64,000 nucleotides of DNA from Streptomyces sp. NBC_00390 (GCF_036057275.1 NZ_CP107945.1:4898001-4962000); one strand, 5' to 3'; shown: positions 41,577 to 50,996, counted from the first letter of the stretch. The notes: generated from the sequence alone by a model not told the origin. Program-made: numbers and translations.

Positions 41577-43088
41577 TTAACGGGTTCTCCGGGGTGTGCT
41601 TCCACCCGTTCCGAGCCAGTCGGCCAGCTTGCCGCCCTGTCCGACCGCCCGCAGCCGCCGTTCGGCGCTGTCCCGCACCGGGTCGGTCGCCACCACCAGC
41701 AGCTCGTCGCCGTGCCGCAGCACGGTCGTCGGCAACGGCACGAAGCTCTTGCCCTCCCGTACGACCAGGGTGACCGCGGCCCCCGGCGGCAGCCGCAGCT
41801 CGGCGACCTCGACGCCGTGCATCTTCGAGGCGTCGGGGATCGCCACCGACAGCAGGTGTCCGCGCAGCCGCTCCAGCGGGGCGGACTCGATCCCGAGGTC
41901 TGCCGCCTCCGGGGTGTCGCCCAGCTTCAGCGCCTTCGCGAGCCACGGCAGCGTCGGCCCCTGGATGAGGGTGTAGACCACGACGAGGATGAAGACGATG
42001 TTGAAGATCCGGCCGCTGCCCTCCACCCCGAAGACCATCGGGATGGTGGCGAGGATGATGGGCACGGCGCCGCGCAGCCCCGCCCATGACATCAGGACCT
42101 GCTCCTGCCAGGGGATGCGGAAGGGGATCAGGCTGATGAACACCTCCAGCGGGCGCGCGGCCATGGTCAGCACCAGGCCCACGATCACGGCGGGCCAGAA
42201 GTCGCCGGGCAGCTCGTGCGGGGTCACCAGCAGGCCGAGCAGCACGAACATGCCGATCTGGGCGATCCAGCCGAGCCCTTCGGCGAATCCCCGGTTGGCG
42301 GGCGCGTGCGGCAGCTTGGAGTTGCCGAGCACCATCGAGGCGAGATAGACGGCGATGAAGCCGCTGCCGTGCGCCATGGCGCCGGCGGCGTAGGCGACCA
42401 CCGCGATGGCCATGACGGCGATCGGGTACAGGCCGGAGGCGGGCAGTGCCACACGCCGCAGCCCGAAGGCGCCGAGCCAGCCGGTCGCCAGTCCGATGGC
42501 CGCGCCGATCGCCAGCTCCAGCGCGATCTTCCCGATGAGCACGTACCACTCGTCGGTCGGACCGGAGGTCGAGAAGGCGACGACCAGGATGACGACAGGA
42601 GCGTCGTTGAAACCCGACTCGGCCTCGAGTACAGCCTTCACCCGGGTGGGAAGCGGCACCTTGCGCAGCACGGAGAAGACGGCGGCGGCGTCGGTCGAGG
42701 AGACGACCGCGCCGATGATCAGGGCCTGGCGCCAGTCGAGCCCCACCAGATAGTGGGCGGCAGCGGCCGTGACCCCCACGCTCACCGCGATGCCCACGGT
42801 CGACAGCATGACCGCGGCGGGCAACGCCGGTCGGATCTCCTTCCACGTGGCGCTCAGACCACCCTCGGCCAGAATCACCACAAGTGCGGCATATCCGATC
42901 ACCTGCGTCAGATTCGCGTCATTGAAGCCGACGTCGCCGATGCCGTCCCGCCCCAGAGCCACCCCGATGCCCAGATACAGCAGCAGGCTGGGGAGCCCGC
43001 TGCGGGACGAGATGCGCACGGCTGCAACGGCGATGAGCAGAACGAGCGAGCAGATGAGCAGGAGTTCGTTGAGATCGTGGACAGTCAG
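41577..43088 (-). CDS. K+/H+ antiporter, CPA1 (NhaP2/CvrA-like), CTG start
   Basis: 503 residues. About 13 helices including AVVSSTDAAAVFSVLR and LEAESGFNDAPVVILV, the CPA1 ion-binding ND region, then a C-terminal TrkA-C domain (VEVAELRLPPGAAVTLVVREG). It exchanges K+ or Na+ for H+. No ATG, GTG or TTG lies in frame between the first helix (NELLLICSLVLLIAVAAVRI) and the ribosome binding site GGAAGGA; a CTG at 43088 lies 7 nt after it. The first conventional start (43019, GTG) would remove helix 1, which supports CTG initiation. Confidence 0.85.
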   Translation of the reverse strand: MTVHDLNELLLICSLVLLIAVAAVRISSRSGLPSLLLYLGIGVALGRDGIGDVGFNDANLTQVIGYAALVVILAEGGLSATWKEIRPALPAAVMLSTVGIAVSVGVTAAAAHYLVGLDWRQALIIGAVVSSTDAAAVFSVLRKVPLPTRVKAVLEAESGFNDAPVVILVVAFSTSGPTDEWYVLIGKIALELAIGAAIGLATGWLGAFGLRRVALPASGLYPIAVMAIAVVAYAAGAMAHGSGFIAVYLASMVLGNSKLPHAPANRGFAEGLGWIAQIGMFVLLGLLVTPHELPGDFWPAVIVGLVLTMAARPLEVFISLIPFRIPWQEQVLMSWAGLRGAVPIILATIPMVFGVEGSGRIFNIVFILVVVYTLIQGPTLPWLAKALKLGDTPEAADLGIESAPLERLRGHLLSVAIPDASKMHGVEVAELRLPPGAAVTLVVREGKSFVPLPTTVLRHGDELLVVATDPVRDSAERRLRAVGQGGKLADWLGTGGSTPRRTR

Positions 43089-43318
43089 TGGCCGATCCTT
43101 CCCCTCACGCCGGCGTGCCGGACGGCCGCTCCGGTTGGTGTGACGGCCCTCGACACTTCGTTACCTTACCTAATCTTTAACGTTCTCTTGACGGGCTGAT
43201 GGTCTGCCCGGACAGGGGCGGGTACTGCCTTGCGGATACCGCGTCCGGGCCGGTTGAGTGCTGCGCCTAGAGTTGCCCCAGCACTCCCCAGGACCACCCT
43301 GCCCCTCGAAGGACAGCG

Positions 43319-46105
43319 ATGCCCGCCAACACAACCGCCTCTTCCCCCAAGAAGAAGGGGCGTCGCGCCCGCCTGCTCGTGCTCGTCCTGGTGCTGGCGC
43401 TCGTCGCGGGTGTCGGATACGGCGCGTACTGGAGCATCAGCACGGTGCGAGCCTCCTTCCCGCAGACCACCGGGACCCTTGAACTCGACGGCCTGAAGGG
43501 CAGGGTCGAGGTCAAGCGCGACGACTACGGCATCCCGCAGCTGTACGCGGACAGCGACGAGGACCTGTTCCTCGCCCAGGGCTTCGTCCAGGCGCAGGAC
43601 CGCTTCTGGGAGATGGACGTCCGCCGCCACATGACGGCCGGACGGCTCTCCGAGATGTTCGGCTCGGGGCAGGTGGAGACCGATGCCTTCCTGCGCACGC
43701 TGGGCTGGCGCCGCATCGCCCAGCAGGAGTACGACACCAAGCTGTCGGCCGGGACCAAGAAGTACCTGCAGTCCTACGCGGACGGTGTGAACGCCTACCT
43801 CGAGGGGCGCTCGGCCGAGGAGCTGTCCGTCGAGTACGCGGCCCTGGGCCTCGTCAACGACTACAAGCCCGAGCGCTGGACGCCGGTCGACTCGGTGGCC
43901 TGGCTCAAGGCGATGGCCTGGGACCTGCGCGGCAACATGCAGGAGGAGATCGACCGCTCGCTGCTGACCAGCAGGCTCGACGAGGAGCAGATCGACGACC
44001 TCTACCCGCCCTATCCGTACGAGCGGAACAAGCCGATCGTCGCGGAGGGCGGTATCGACCCGGCCACCGGCACGTTCGACCCGGCGGCCAGGCCGTCCGA
44101 CCTGAACGACGGCGGCAGCGGAGCGAACGGCAGTGCCGCCGGCGGCACGGACGACGGCACCGCCGGCAGCCCGGCGGACGCGGCTTCCGGGCTGAACTCC
44201 CAGCTGTCCGCGCTGTCCGACTCCCTGGACTCCGTCCCGGCCCTGCTCGGCCCGAGCGGCAACGGCATCGGCTCCAACTCCTGGGTGGTCTCCGGCCGGT
44301 ACACGACGACCGGCGACCCGCTTCTCGCGAACGACCCGCACCTCGCGCCGCAGCTGCCCTCGCTCTGGTACCAGATGGGCCTTCACTGCCGCACCGTCTC
44401 CGCCGCCTGCAAGTACGACGTCGCCGGCTACACCTTCTCCGGCATGCCGGGCGTCATAATCGGCCACAACCAGGACGTCGCCTGGGGCTTCACCAACCTC
44501 GGAGCGGACGTCACCGACCTCTACCTGGAGAAGCTCACGGGCGACTCCTACACGGTCGGCCGCAGGGAGAAGAAGCTGACCGTCCGCACGGAGGTCATCA
44601 AGGTCGCCGGCGGCGCCGACAAGACGATCACGGTGCGCTCGACCGAGCACGGGCCCCTGGTCTCCGACCGCAGCAATCAGCTGGAGAAGGTCGGCGACAA
44701 GGCCCCCGTCTCCAACTCGGCGCCCGACCGGGGTACCGGCTACGCCGTCGCCCTGCAGTGGACCGCCCTGCAGCCCGGCAACTCCATGGACGCCGTCTTC
44801 GAGCTCAACCGGGCCAAGGACTTCCGCAGCTTCCGCAACGCCTCGCGGAAGTTCGAGGTGCCCTCGCAGAACCTCGTCTACGCCGACGCCAAGGGCAACA
44901 TCGGCTACCAGGCGCCCGGCCGGATCCCGGTGCGCTCTCGGGGCGACGGCTCGACGCCCGCGCCCGGCTGGGACCCGAGGTACAGGTGGAAGGGGTACAT
45001 CCCCTTCGACGAGCTGCCGTACGAGTACAACCCCGAGCGCGGCTACATCGTCACCGCCAACCAGTCGGTCATCGATGCCGAGAAGTACCCCTACCTGATC
45101 ACCGAGGACTACGGCTACGGCGCCCGCAGCCAGCGCATCAACGACCTCATAGAGTCGAAGATCCAGGGCGGCGGCAAGATCTCCACCGAAGACATGCGCA
45201 CCATGCAGATGGACAACAGCAGCGAGATCGCCAAGCTGCTGACCCCGTATCTGCTCAAGATCGACATCTCGGATCCCTACGTCCGCGAGGCACAGAAGCT
45301 GCTGGAGGGCTGGGACTACACCCAGGAGCCGGACTCCGGTGCCGCCGCGTACTTCAACGCGGTGTGGCGCAACGTCCTCAAGCTGGCGTTCGGCAACAAG
45401 CTTCCCAAGGAACTGCGGATCGAGGGCGAGTGCCTGAACGTCCGCCCGGCCGACAGCACCGCCCCGGACGACGACCTGGGCGAGCGGGTGCGCGAGTGCG
45501 GCCAGCGCGACGGGGACTCCGCACAGCCGGACGGCGGCGACCGGTGGTACGAGGTGGTGCGCCGGCTGCTGAAGGACGAGGACAACGAGTGGTGGCACTC
45601 CCCGAAGACCCGTACGGAGTCTGCCACCGGGACCCGTGACGAGCTGCTGGGCCGCGCCATGGTGGACGCCCGCTGGGAGCTGACGGCCGAGCTCGGCAAG
45701 GATGCATCCACCTGGAGCTGGGGCCGGCTGCACCAGCTGACGCTGAAGAACCAGACGCTGGGCACCGAGGGCCCGGGCTTCCTGCAGTTCGTCCTCAACC
45801 GCGGGCCGTGGAACCTGGGCGGCGGCGAGGCGGCGGTCAACGCCACCGGCTGGAACGCGGCCAGCGGCTACGAAGTGGTGTGGGTGCCGTCGATGCGGAT
45901 GGTCCTCAACGCCGGAGACTGGGACAAGTCCCGTTGGATCAACCTGACCGGCGCCTCGGGACATGCGTACAACACGCACTACACCGACCAGACGGACAAG
46001 TGGGCCAAGGGCGATCTGCTGGAGTGGTCCTACGGCGCGGAGGCCGTATCGGCGCGCACCGTCGACACCCTCACGCTGACGCCGAAGGGCGCCTCGGGGG
46101 GCTGA
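43319..46105 (+). CDS. Penicillin-acylase-family (Ntn) amidase
   Basis: 928 residues. One N-terminal membrane helix or signal (RLLVLVLVLALVAGVGYGAYW, about 18-38) follows a basic KKKGRRA stretch. The Ntn nucleophile is Ser319 in GIGSNSWVVSG, where the Gly-Ser bond is autocatalytically cut; WGFTNLGADVTDLY and YIVTANQ are further family motifs. Such enzymes hydrolyse amides including beta-lactam side chains and N-acyl homoserine lactones; the substrate is not known. GAAGGACAGCG precedes ATG. Its last 35 nt overlap the convergent cyclo-ligase gene. Confidence 0.88.
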   Translation: MPANTTASSPKKKGRRARLLVLVLVLALVAGVGYGAYWSISTVRASFPQTTGTLELDGLKGRVEVKRDDYGIPQLYADSDEDLFLAQGFVQAQDRFWEMDVRRHMTAGRLSEMFGSGQVETDAFLRTLGWRRIAQQEYDTKLSAGTKKYLQSYADGVNAYLEGRSAEELSVEYAALGLVNDYKPERWTPVDSVAWLKAMAWDLRGNMQEEIDRSLLTSRLDEEQIDDLYPPYPYERNKPIVAEGGIDPATGTFDPAARPSDLNDGGSGANGSAAGGTDDGTAGSPADAASGLNSQLSALSDSLDSVPALLGPSGNGIGSNSWVVSGRYTTTGDPLLANDPHLAPQLPSLWYQMGLHCRTVSAACKYDVAGYTFSGMPGVIIGHNQDVAWGFTNLGADVTDLYLEKLTGDSYTVGRREKKLTVRTEVIKVAGGADKTITVRSTEHGPLVSDRSNQLEKVGDKAPVSNSAPDRGTGYAVALQWTALQPGNSMDAVFELNRAKDFRSFRNASRKFEVPSQNLVYADAKGNIGYQAPGRIPVRSRGDGSTPAPGWDPRYRWKGYIPFDELPYEYNPERGYIVTANQSVIDAEKYPYLITEDYGYGARSQRINDLIESKIQGGGKISTEDMRTMQMDNSSEIAKLLTPYLLKIDISDPYVREAQKLLEGWDYTQEPDSGAAAYFNAVWRNVLKLAFGNKLPKELRIEGECLNVRPADSTAPDDDLGERVRECGQRDGDSAQPDGGDRWYEVVRRLLKDEDNEWWHSPKTRTESATGTRDELLGRAMVDARWELTAELGKDASTWSWGRLHQLTLKNQTLGTEGPGFLQFVLNRGPWNLGGGEAAVNATGWNAASGYEVVWVPSMRMVLNAGDWDKSRWINLTGASGHAYNTHYTDQTDKWAKGDLLEWSYGAEAVSARTVDTLTLTPKGASGG

Positions 46106-46688
46106 AGCGGGTGACGCCTTCGGGTGTCACCACCGCGTGCACGGGGTGGTCGTGAGGTTCCACGGGGACCCGCGCGACCACTTCGTTCGCGTACAGCAGC
46201 ACGACGAGAGCGGGGTTCGCCCCGGCGGCGGCGAGGCGGGCCAGCACCCGGTCGTACGAGCCGCCGCCGCGGCCGAGCCGCATACCGTTCGCGTCGACCG
46301 CCAGGCCGGGCAGCAGTACGGTGCCGGCCTCGACGACGGCGTCGGGGCCGAGCCGCCCGCCGTCGGGTTCCAGCAGACCGCGCCCGGCGCGCACCAGATG
46401 CTCCTCACCCCGGTACACGCCCCAGTCCAGGTCGTTGTCCGGCAGCAGCACGGGGAGCAGGACGCGGACCCCGCGGTCGCGCAGTGCGTCGAGCAGTGCG
46501 CGGGTGCCGGGCTCGCGGCCGACCGAGACATAAGCGGCGACGGTCGTCGCTTCGGTCAGTTCAGGCAATTCCACAGCGTGCCGAGCGAGAACCGCGGCGG
46601 CCTTCTGGACGTCCTCGGTGGACAGGAGCCCTCGGGCTCCAAGGAGTTCGGTCCGTACCGCACTCTTTCCGGACATTTCCTCGCTCAT
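46071..46688 (-). CDS. 5-formyltetrahydrofolate cyclo-ligase
   Basis: 205 residues. Basic N-terminal helix (KSAVRTELLGAR), VAAYVSVGREPGTRALL and the ATP/substrate motif LGRGGGSYDRVLARL with VVTPEGV near the C-terminus. It converts 5-formyl-THF to 5,10-methenyl-THF using ATP. Divergent from galU over a 94-bp gap, convergent with the acylase gene. ATG 46688 or 46676. Confidence 0.9.
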   Translation of the reverse strand: MSEEMSGKSAVRTELLGARGLLSTEDVQKAAAVLARHAVELPELTEATTVAAYVSVGREPGTRALLDALRDRGVRVLLPVLLPDNDLDWGVYRGEEHLVRAGRGLLEPDGGRLGPDAVVEAGTVLLPGLAVDANGMRLGRGGGSYDRVLARLAAAGANPALVVLLYANEVVARVPVEPHDHPVHAVVTPEGVTRFSPPRRPSASA

Positions 46689-46782
46689 TACTCGCTCGTA
46701 AACCTCTCGTATACCTCTTTATGAGGCGGAAGTTAACCGGAGTATCATCTTCCGCCCATACTCAGCAGATATGGTCTTCCGC

Positions 46783-47685
46783 ATGACTCAGTCGCACCCC
46801 AGGATCAGCAAGGCTGTCATCCCCGCCGCAGGCCTTGGCACCCGATTTCTGCCTGCCACGAAAGCCACTCCCAAAGAGATGCTGCCTGTGGTCGACAAGC
46901 CCGCGATCCAGTACGTCGTCGAGGAGGCGGTCTCGGCCGGCCTCTCCGACGTGCTCATGGTCACCGGCCGCAACAAGCGTCCCCTCGAGGACCACTTCGA
47001 CCGCAATTACGAGCTCGAAGAGGCGCTCACCCGCAAGGGCGATGCCGAACGGCTCGCAAAGGTACAGGAGTCCAGCGACCTCGCCACCATGCACTATGTC
47101 CGTCAGGGCGATCCGCGAGGCCTCGGCCACGCGGTGCTGTGCGCCGCACCGCACGTCGGCGAGCAGCCCTTCGCCGTCCTGCTCGGCGACGACCTGATCG
47201 ACCCGCGCGACCCGCTGCTGGCCCGCATGGTGGAGATCCAGGAGCGCGAGGGCGGCAGTGTCATCGCCCTGATGGAGGTCGACCCGGACCAGATCCACCT
47301 CTACGGCTGCGCGGCCGTCGAACCGACCAGGGACGGCGACGTCGTCAAGGTCACCAGCCTGGTGGAGAAGCCCGACCCGACCGAGGCGCCCAGCAACCTG
47401 GCGATCATCGGCCGCTATGTCCTCGACCCCGCGGTCTTCGACATACTCCGGGAGACCGAGCCGGGCCGCGGCGGCGAGATCCAGCTCACCGACGCGCTCC
47501 AGAAGCTCGCCGCGGACGAGAAGCTCGGCGGCCCGGTGCACGGCGTGATCTTCAAGGGCCGCCGCTATGACACAGGCGACCGAGGCGACTACCTGCGCGC
47601 CATTGTCAGACTCGCGTGCGAACGTGAAGACCTGGGCCCGGGCTTCCGGACCTGGCTCCGCAGTTACGTCACCGAGGAGATGTAG
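46783..47685 (+). CDS. galU: UTP-glucose-1-phosphate uridylyltransferase
   Basis: 300 residues. KAVIPAAGLGTRFLPATKATPKEMLPVVDKPAIQYVVEEA is the nucleotidyltransferase signature; GRGGEIQLTDALQ and KGRRYDTGDRGDYL are GalU-specific. It makes UDP-glucose for envelope sugars and trehalose. Two in-frame ATGs (46771, 46783), neither with a Shine-Dalgarno site. It is followed after 4 nt by the glp/moeA gene, so these are likely cotranscribed. Confidence 0.93.
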   Translation: MTQSHPRISKAVIPAAGLGTRFLPATKATPKEMLPVVDKPAIQYVVEEAVSAGLSDVLMVTGRNKRPLEDHFDRNYELEEALTRKGDAERLAKVQESSDLATMHYVRQGDPRGLGHAVLCAAPHVGEQPFAVLLGDDLIDPRDPLLARMVEIQEREGGSVIALMEVDPDQIHLYGCAAVEPTRDGDVVKVTSLVEKPDPTEAPSNLAIIGRYVLDPAVFDILRETEPGRGGEIQLTDALQKLAADEKLGGPVHGVIFKGRRYDTGDRGDYLRAIVRLACEREDLGPGFRTWLRSYVTEEM

Positions 47686-47689
47686 GACC

Positions 47690-48991
47690 GTGAGCAGCAC
47701 GATCTGGTCGGTGGACGACCATCTGGAGGACATCCTCGGCGCGATCCGCCCACTGGATCCCATCGAGCTCCAGCTGCCCGATGCCCAGGGCTGTGTCCTG
47801 GTCGACGACATCACCGTCCCGGTCGCGCTGCCCCCCTTCGACAACAGCTCCATGGACGGGTACGCGGTGCGCACGGCCGATGTCGCCGGCGCCACCGAAG
47901 AGTTCCCGGCCGTGCTGAGCGTCATCGGCGATGTCGCGGCGGGCGGCGAGGGGCTGCCCACCGTCGGCCCCGGCCAGGCCGCACGCATCATGACCGGCGC
48001 GCCGCTGCCGCCCGGCGCCGAAGCGGTCGTCCCCGTCGAGTGGACGGACGCCGGCACCGGCGGGGGAGCCGCCACCACCATGCGCCCGGCCGGCGAGGCG
48101 CCCGAGGGCGCGAGCGGCGAGGTCCGGGTGCACCGCCCGGTCGAGGCGCGCGCCCATGTACGGGCCCGCGGCAGCGACGTCCAGGCGGGCGAGCTCGCCC
48201 TTGCGGCGGGCACGGTCCTCGGCCCCCCGCAGATCGGCCTGCTCGCCGCGATCGGGCGCGGCACCGTGCGGGTGCGGCCGAGGCCCCGTGTGGTCGTCCT
48301 GTCCACCGGCAGCGAACTGGTCCAGCCCGGCGAGGAATTGGGCGAGGGCCAGATCTACGACTCCAACAGCTTCGCGCTGGCCGCCGCGGCGCGGGACGCG
48401 GGCGCCCTGGCCTTCCGGGTCGGCGCGGTCACCGACGACGCCGGGACGCTGCGCGCCACCATCGAGGACCAGCTGATCCGCGCCGACCTGCTGGTGACCA
48501 CCGGCGGCGTCAGTGTCGGTGCGTACGACGTGGTGAAGGAAGCCCTCTCGTCGGTCGGCGACGAGGACGAGCCCGGCAGCGGGATCGACTTCCGCAAGCT
48601 CGCGATGCAGCCGGGCAAGCCGCAGGGCTTCGGCTCGATCGGCCCCGAGCACACCCCGCTGCTCGCCCTGCCCGGCAATCCGGTCTCCTCCTATGTCTCC
48701 TTCGAGCTGTTCGTGCGCCCCGCGATCCGCAGGCTGATGGGCCTGCCGGACGTGCACCGGCCGAAGGCGCGCGCCGTGCTCAAGGCGGACGAGCCCCTGT
48801 CCTCCCCGGAGGGGAAGCGCCAGTTCCTGCGCGGCGCGTACGACTCCGAGTCCGGCAGCGCCACCCCGGTCGGCGGCGCCGGCTCCCATCTGATCGCGGC
48901 GCTCGCCCATGCCGACTGCCTGATCGTCGTGCCGGAGTCCGACACCTCCATGGAGCCGGGCGCCGAGGTCGAGGTGGTTCTCCTGGGGTGA
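47690..48991 (+). CDS. glp: MoeA-type molybdopterin molybdotransferase / gephyrin-like Glp
   Basis: 433 residues. PFDNSSMDGYAVR, GAPLPPGAEAVVPVE, LSTGSEL, GQIYDSNSFAL, TTGGVSVGAYD and LPGNPVSSYVSFE are the MoeA motifs; it inserts molybdate into adenylated molybdopterin. In actinobacteria a MoeA paralogue (Glp) has been recruited to cell division and binds FtsZ and the receptor GlpR/SepX. This gene lies 2 kb upstream of such a receptor, so Glp identity is likely; enzymatic activity may also be retained. An Ala/Gly/Glu-rich insert lies at about residues 117-145. GTG 47690. Confidence 0.85.
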   Translation: MSSTIWSVDDHLEDILGAIRPLDPIELQLPDAQGCVLVDDITVPVALPPFDNSSMDGYAVRTADVAGATEEFPAVLSVIGDVAAGGEGLPTVGPGQAARIMTGAPLPPGAEAVVPVEWTDAGTGGGAATTMRPAGEAPEGASGEVRVHRPVEARAHVRARGSDVQAGELALAAGTVLGPPQIGLLAAIGRGTVRVRPRPRVVVLSTGSELVQPGEELGEGQIYDSNSFALAAAARDAGALAFRVGAVTDDAGTLRATIEDQLIRADLLVTTGGVSVGAYDVVKEALSSVGDEDEPGSGIDFRKLAMQPGKPQGFGSIGPEHTPLLALPGNPVSSYVSFELFVRPAIRRLMGLPDVHRPKARAVLKADEPLSSPEGKRQFLRGAYDSESGSATPVGGAGSHLIAALAHADCLIVVPESDTSMEPGAEVEVVLLG

Positions 48992-49086
48992 GGCGGGCGG
49001 TCCTCCTGGGGTGGCGGGCGAGCAGTGGCGGTACCGTGTCTGCCCACACAGGCCCCACGGGCCCGGACCGGGAGCACAGGCGCAGA

Positions 49087-49641
49087 ATGAGTACGCAAGG
49101 CAGGCTGACGCACATCGACGAGGCGGGGGCGGCCCGCATGGTCGACGTCTCCCAGAAGGACGTGACAGCGCGCACCGCGCGGGCCACCGGCCGGGTCCTG
49201 GTCTCCCCGCGAGTGGTGGAACTGTTGCGCGGTGAGGGCGTCCCCAAGGGCGACGCGCTCGCCACGGCCCGGATCGCGGGGATCATGGGCTCAAAGCGCA
49301 CCCCCGATCTGATTCCGCTGTGCCATCCGCTCGCCGTCTCCGGGGTGAAGCTGGACCTCTCCGTCGCGGACGACGCGGTCGAGATCGCCGCCACCGTCAA
49401 GACGACGGACCGCACGGGTGTGGAGATGGAGGCGCTCACCGCGGTCTCGGTCGCCGCGCTGACCGTCGTCGACATGGTCAAGGCGGTCGACAAGGCGGCG
49501 GTCATCACGGACATCCGGGTCGAGGAGAAGACGGGCGGCAAGTCCGGCGACTGGTCACGGGAGGCGGCACCCGGGCGCGACGCGGCGTCCGGGGAGGCGG
49601 CCGGGAAGCAGGACGCGGCGCAAGAGGAGGCCGGATCATGA
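49087..49641 (+). CDS. moaC: Cyclic pyranopterin monophosphate synthase MoaC
   Basis: 184 residues. LTHIDEAGAARMVDVSQKDVTARTARATGRV, GIMGSKRTPDLIPLCHPL (active-site Lys and His) and TDRTGVEMEALTAVSVAALTVVDMVKAVDK match MoaC. It carries out the first committed cyclisation with MoaA. The C-terminus has a 25-residue acidic, Ala/Gly-rich extension absent from minimal MoaC. The ATG overlap with mogA indicates coupling. Confidence 0.93.
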   Translation: MSTQGRLTHIDEAGAARMVDVSQKDVTARTARATGRVLVSPRVVELLRGEGVPKGDALATARIAGIMGSKRTPDLIPLCHPLAVSGVKLDLSVADDAVEIAATVKTTDRTGVEMEALTAVSVAALTVVDMVKAVDKAAVITDIRVEEKTGGKSGDWSREAAPGRDAASGEAAGKQDAAQEEAGS

Positions 49642-50234
49642 CGGCCGTCGAACCGGGCCGGGCCCACCGCGCCGGCCAGGACGCGTCCCGGCAGGACCGT
49701 GCCGCACCGGGCGCCGTGCCCGGGTCCGGCCCCGGCGGCGCGCAGCCCGCGCCGTACCGCGCGCTCGTCGTCACCGCCTCCAACCGCGCCGCGGCAGGGG
49801 TGTACGAGGACACGGGCGGGCCCCTCATCGCCGAGGCGCTGGCCTCCTTCGGCTTCGCCGTGGACGGTCCCCGGGTCGTCCCCGACGGTGACCCGGTGGG
49901 CCAGACGCTGCGCGAGGGCGTGGCCGCCGGGTACGACGTCATCCTCACCACCGGCGGAACCGGCATCTCGCCCACCGACCGCACCCCGGACGTCACCCGC
50001 GCGCTCCTCGATCACGAGATCCCCGGAATCCCCGAGGCGATCCGGGCCCACGGCCGCGCAAAAGTGCCCACCGCCGCCCTGTCCCGCGGGGTCGCCGGTG
50101 TGGCCGGCGGCACGCTCATCGTGAACCTGCCGGGCTCGACCGGCGGGGTACGCGACGGGCTCGCCGTACTCGAACAGCTCCTGCGCCATGCCGTCGACCA
50201 GCTCCGTGGCGGCGACCATCCCCGGCCGTCATGA
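49638..50234 (+). CDS. MogA/MoaB-type molybdopterin adenylyltransferase
   Basis: 198 residues; N-terminal 42 residues are low-complexity, then YRALVVTASNRAAAGVYEDTGGPLI, VILTTGGTGISPTDRTPDVTRALLDHEIPGI and LIVNLPGSTGGVRDGL, the MogA/MoaB fold. It adenylates molybdopterin ahead of MoeA. Overlaps moaC and the following acetyltransferase by ATGA at both ends. Confidence 0.92.
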   Translation: MTAVEPGRAHRAGQDASRQDRAAPGAVPGSGPGGAQPAPYRALVVTASNRAAAGVYEDTGGPLIAEALASFGFAVDGPRVVPDGDPVGQTLREGVAAGYDVILTTGGTGISPTDRTPDVTRALLDHEIPGIPEAIRAHGRAKVPTAALSRGVAGVAGGTLIVNLPGSTGGVRDGLAVLEQLLRHAVDQLRGGDHPRPS

Positions 50235-50860
50235 GAGTCTCCTGGCCGGTGACGCTGGCGGACGGCGATGTGACCCTCCGCCCCATAAGGGTGCGCGACC
50301 AGCGGGACTGGCGTGAGGTCAACCGGCGCAACCGCGACTGGCTGCGCCCATGGGAGGCGACGATCCCGCCGCCCGCACCCAGCGGGCCTGTCGCCCAGCG
50401 CCCGACGTACCGCCAGATGGTCCGCCATCTGCGGGCCGAGGCGAACGCGGGGCGCATGCTGCCCTTCGTCATCGAGTACCAGGGCCGTCTGGTGGGCCAG
50501 CTGACGGTCGCAGGGATCACCTGGGGCTCGATGTGCTCGGGCCATGTCGGCTACTGGGTGGACCGGGAGGTCGCGGGCCGCGGGGTCATGCCCACCGCCG
50601 TCGCGCTCGCCGTCGACCACTGCTTCCGTACGGTCGGGCTGCACCGGATGGAAGTCTGCATTCGTCCGGAGAACGGTCCGAGCCGCCGGGTGGTGGAGAA
50701 ACTCGGATTCCGCGAAGAGGGGCTGCGCCCCCGTTATCTCCACATCGACGGTGCGTGGCGGGACCATCTGGTCTTCGCGCTGACGGCCGAGGAGGTGCCG
50801 GAGGGGCTGCTTCACCGCTGGCACCAGGCGCGACCAGGAACAGCTCGGAAAATAAAATAA
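50231..50860 (+). CDS. GNAT N-acetyltransferase, RimJ-like
   Basis: 209 residues. VTLRPIRVRDQRDWREVNRRNRDWLRPWE, YQGRLVGQLTVAGI, HVGYWVDREVAGRGVMPTAVALAVDHCF and RMEVCIRPENGPSRRVVEKLGFREEG match the RimJ/RimL ribosomal-protein acetyltransferases, with Gln/Arg-x-x-Gly acetyl-CoA binding. It may acetylate a protein N-terminus. It is translationally coupled to the Mo-cofactor genes. Confidence 0.88.
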   Translation: MRVSWPVTLADGDVTLRPIRVRDQRDWREVNRRNRDWLRPWEATIPPPAPSGPVAQRPTYRQMVRHLRAEANAGRMLPFVIEYQGRLVGQLTVAGITWGSMCSGHVGYWVDREVAGRGVMPTAVALAVDHCFRTVGLHRMEVCIRPENGPSRRVVEKLGFREEGLRPRYLHIDGAWRDHLVFALTAEEVPEGLLHRWHQARPGTARKIK

Positions 50861-50861
50861 A

Positions 50862-50903
50862 TGTTCGAAATCGATCACTGTCGACCATGAGGTGATCCGA
50901 ACA
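50862..50903. promoter_or_regulatory. AT-rich palindromic region before sepX
   Basis: TGTTCG and GATCAC (50862-50878) face GTGATC and CGAACA (50892-50903) as nested inverted repeats. The 136-bp gap is unusually A/T-rich for this genome. A GACAC (50941-50945), the short core bound by WhiA, also occurs; as a 5-mer it is weak evidence. Confidence 0.4.
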
Positions 50904-50996
50904 ATCGCAAAAAAAGTCCGTGATATCAGCCAGATCGTGCGACACACCGGGCCAATTGGCGGATCCCCTTGCGCGAATCCCTCTACGGTGTGATGC

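Noticed and set aside
43160..43180. Iron-box-like sequence (TTACCTTACCTAATC) before the acylase-family gene
   Set aside because: Only one half matches the DmdR/IdeR consensus; the other half is unrelated, and neither neighbour is an iron gene. Could be a half site, not claimed.
43166..45979. 937-codon antisense frame opposite the acylase-family gene
   Set aside because: Mirror frame of a real gene with normal codon bias on the plus strand; no ribosome binding site.
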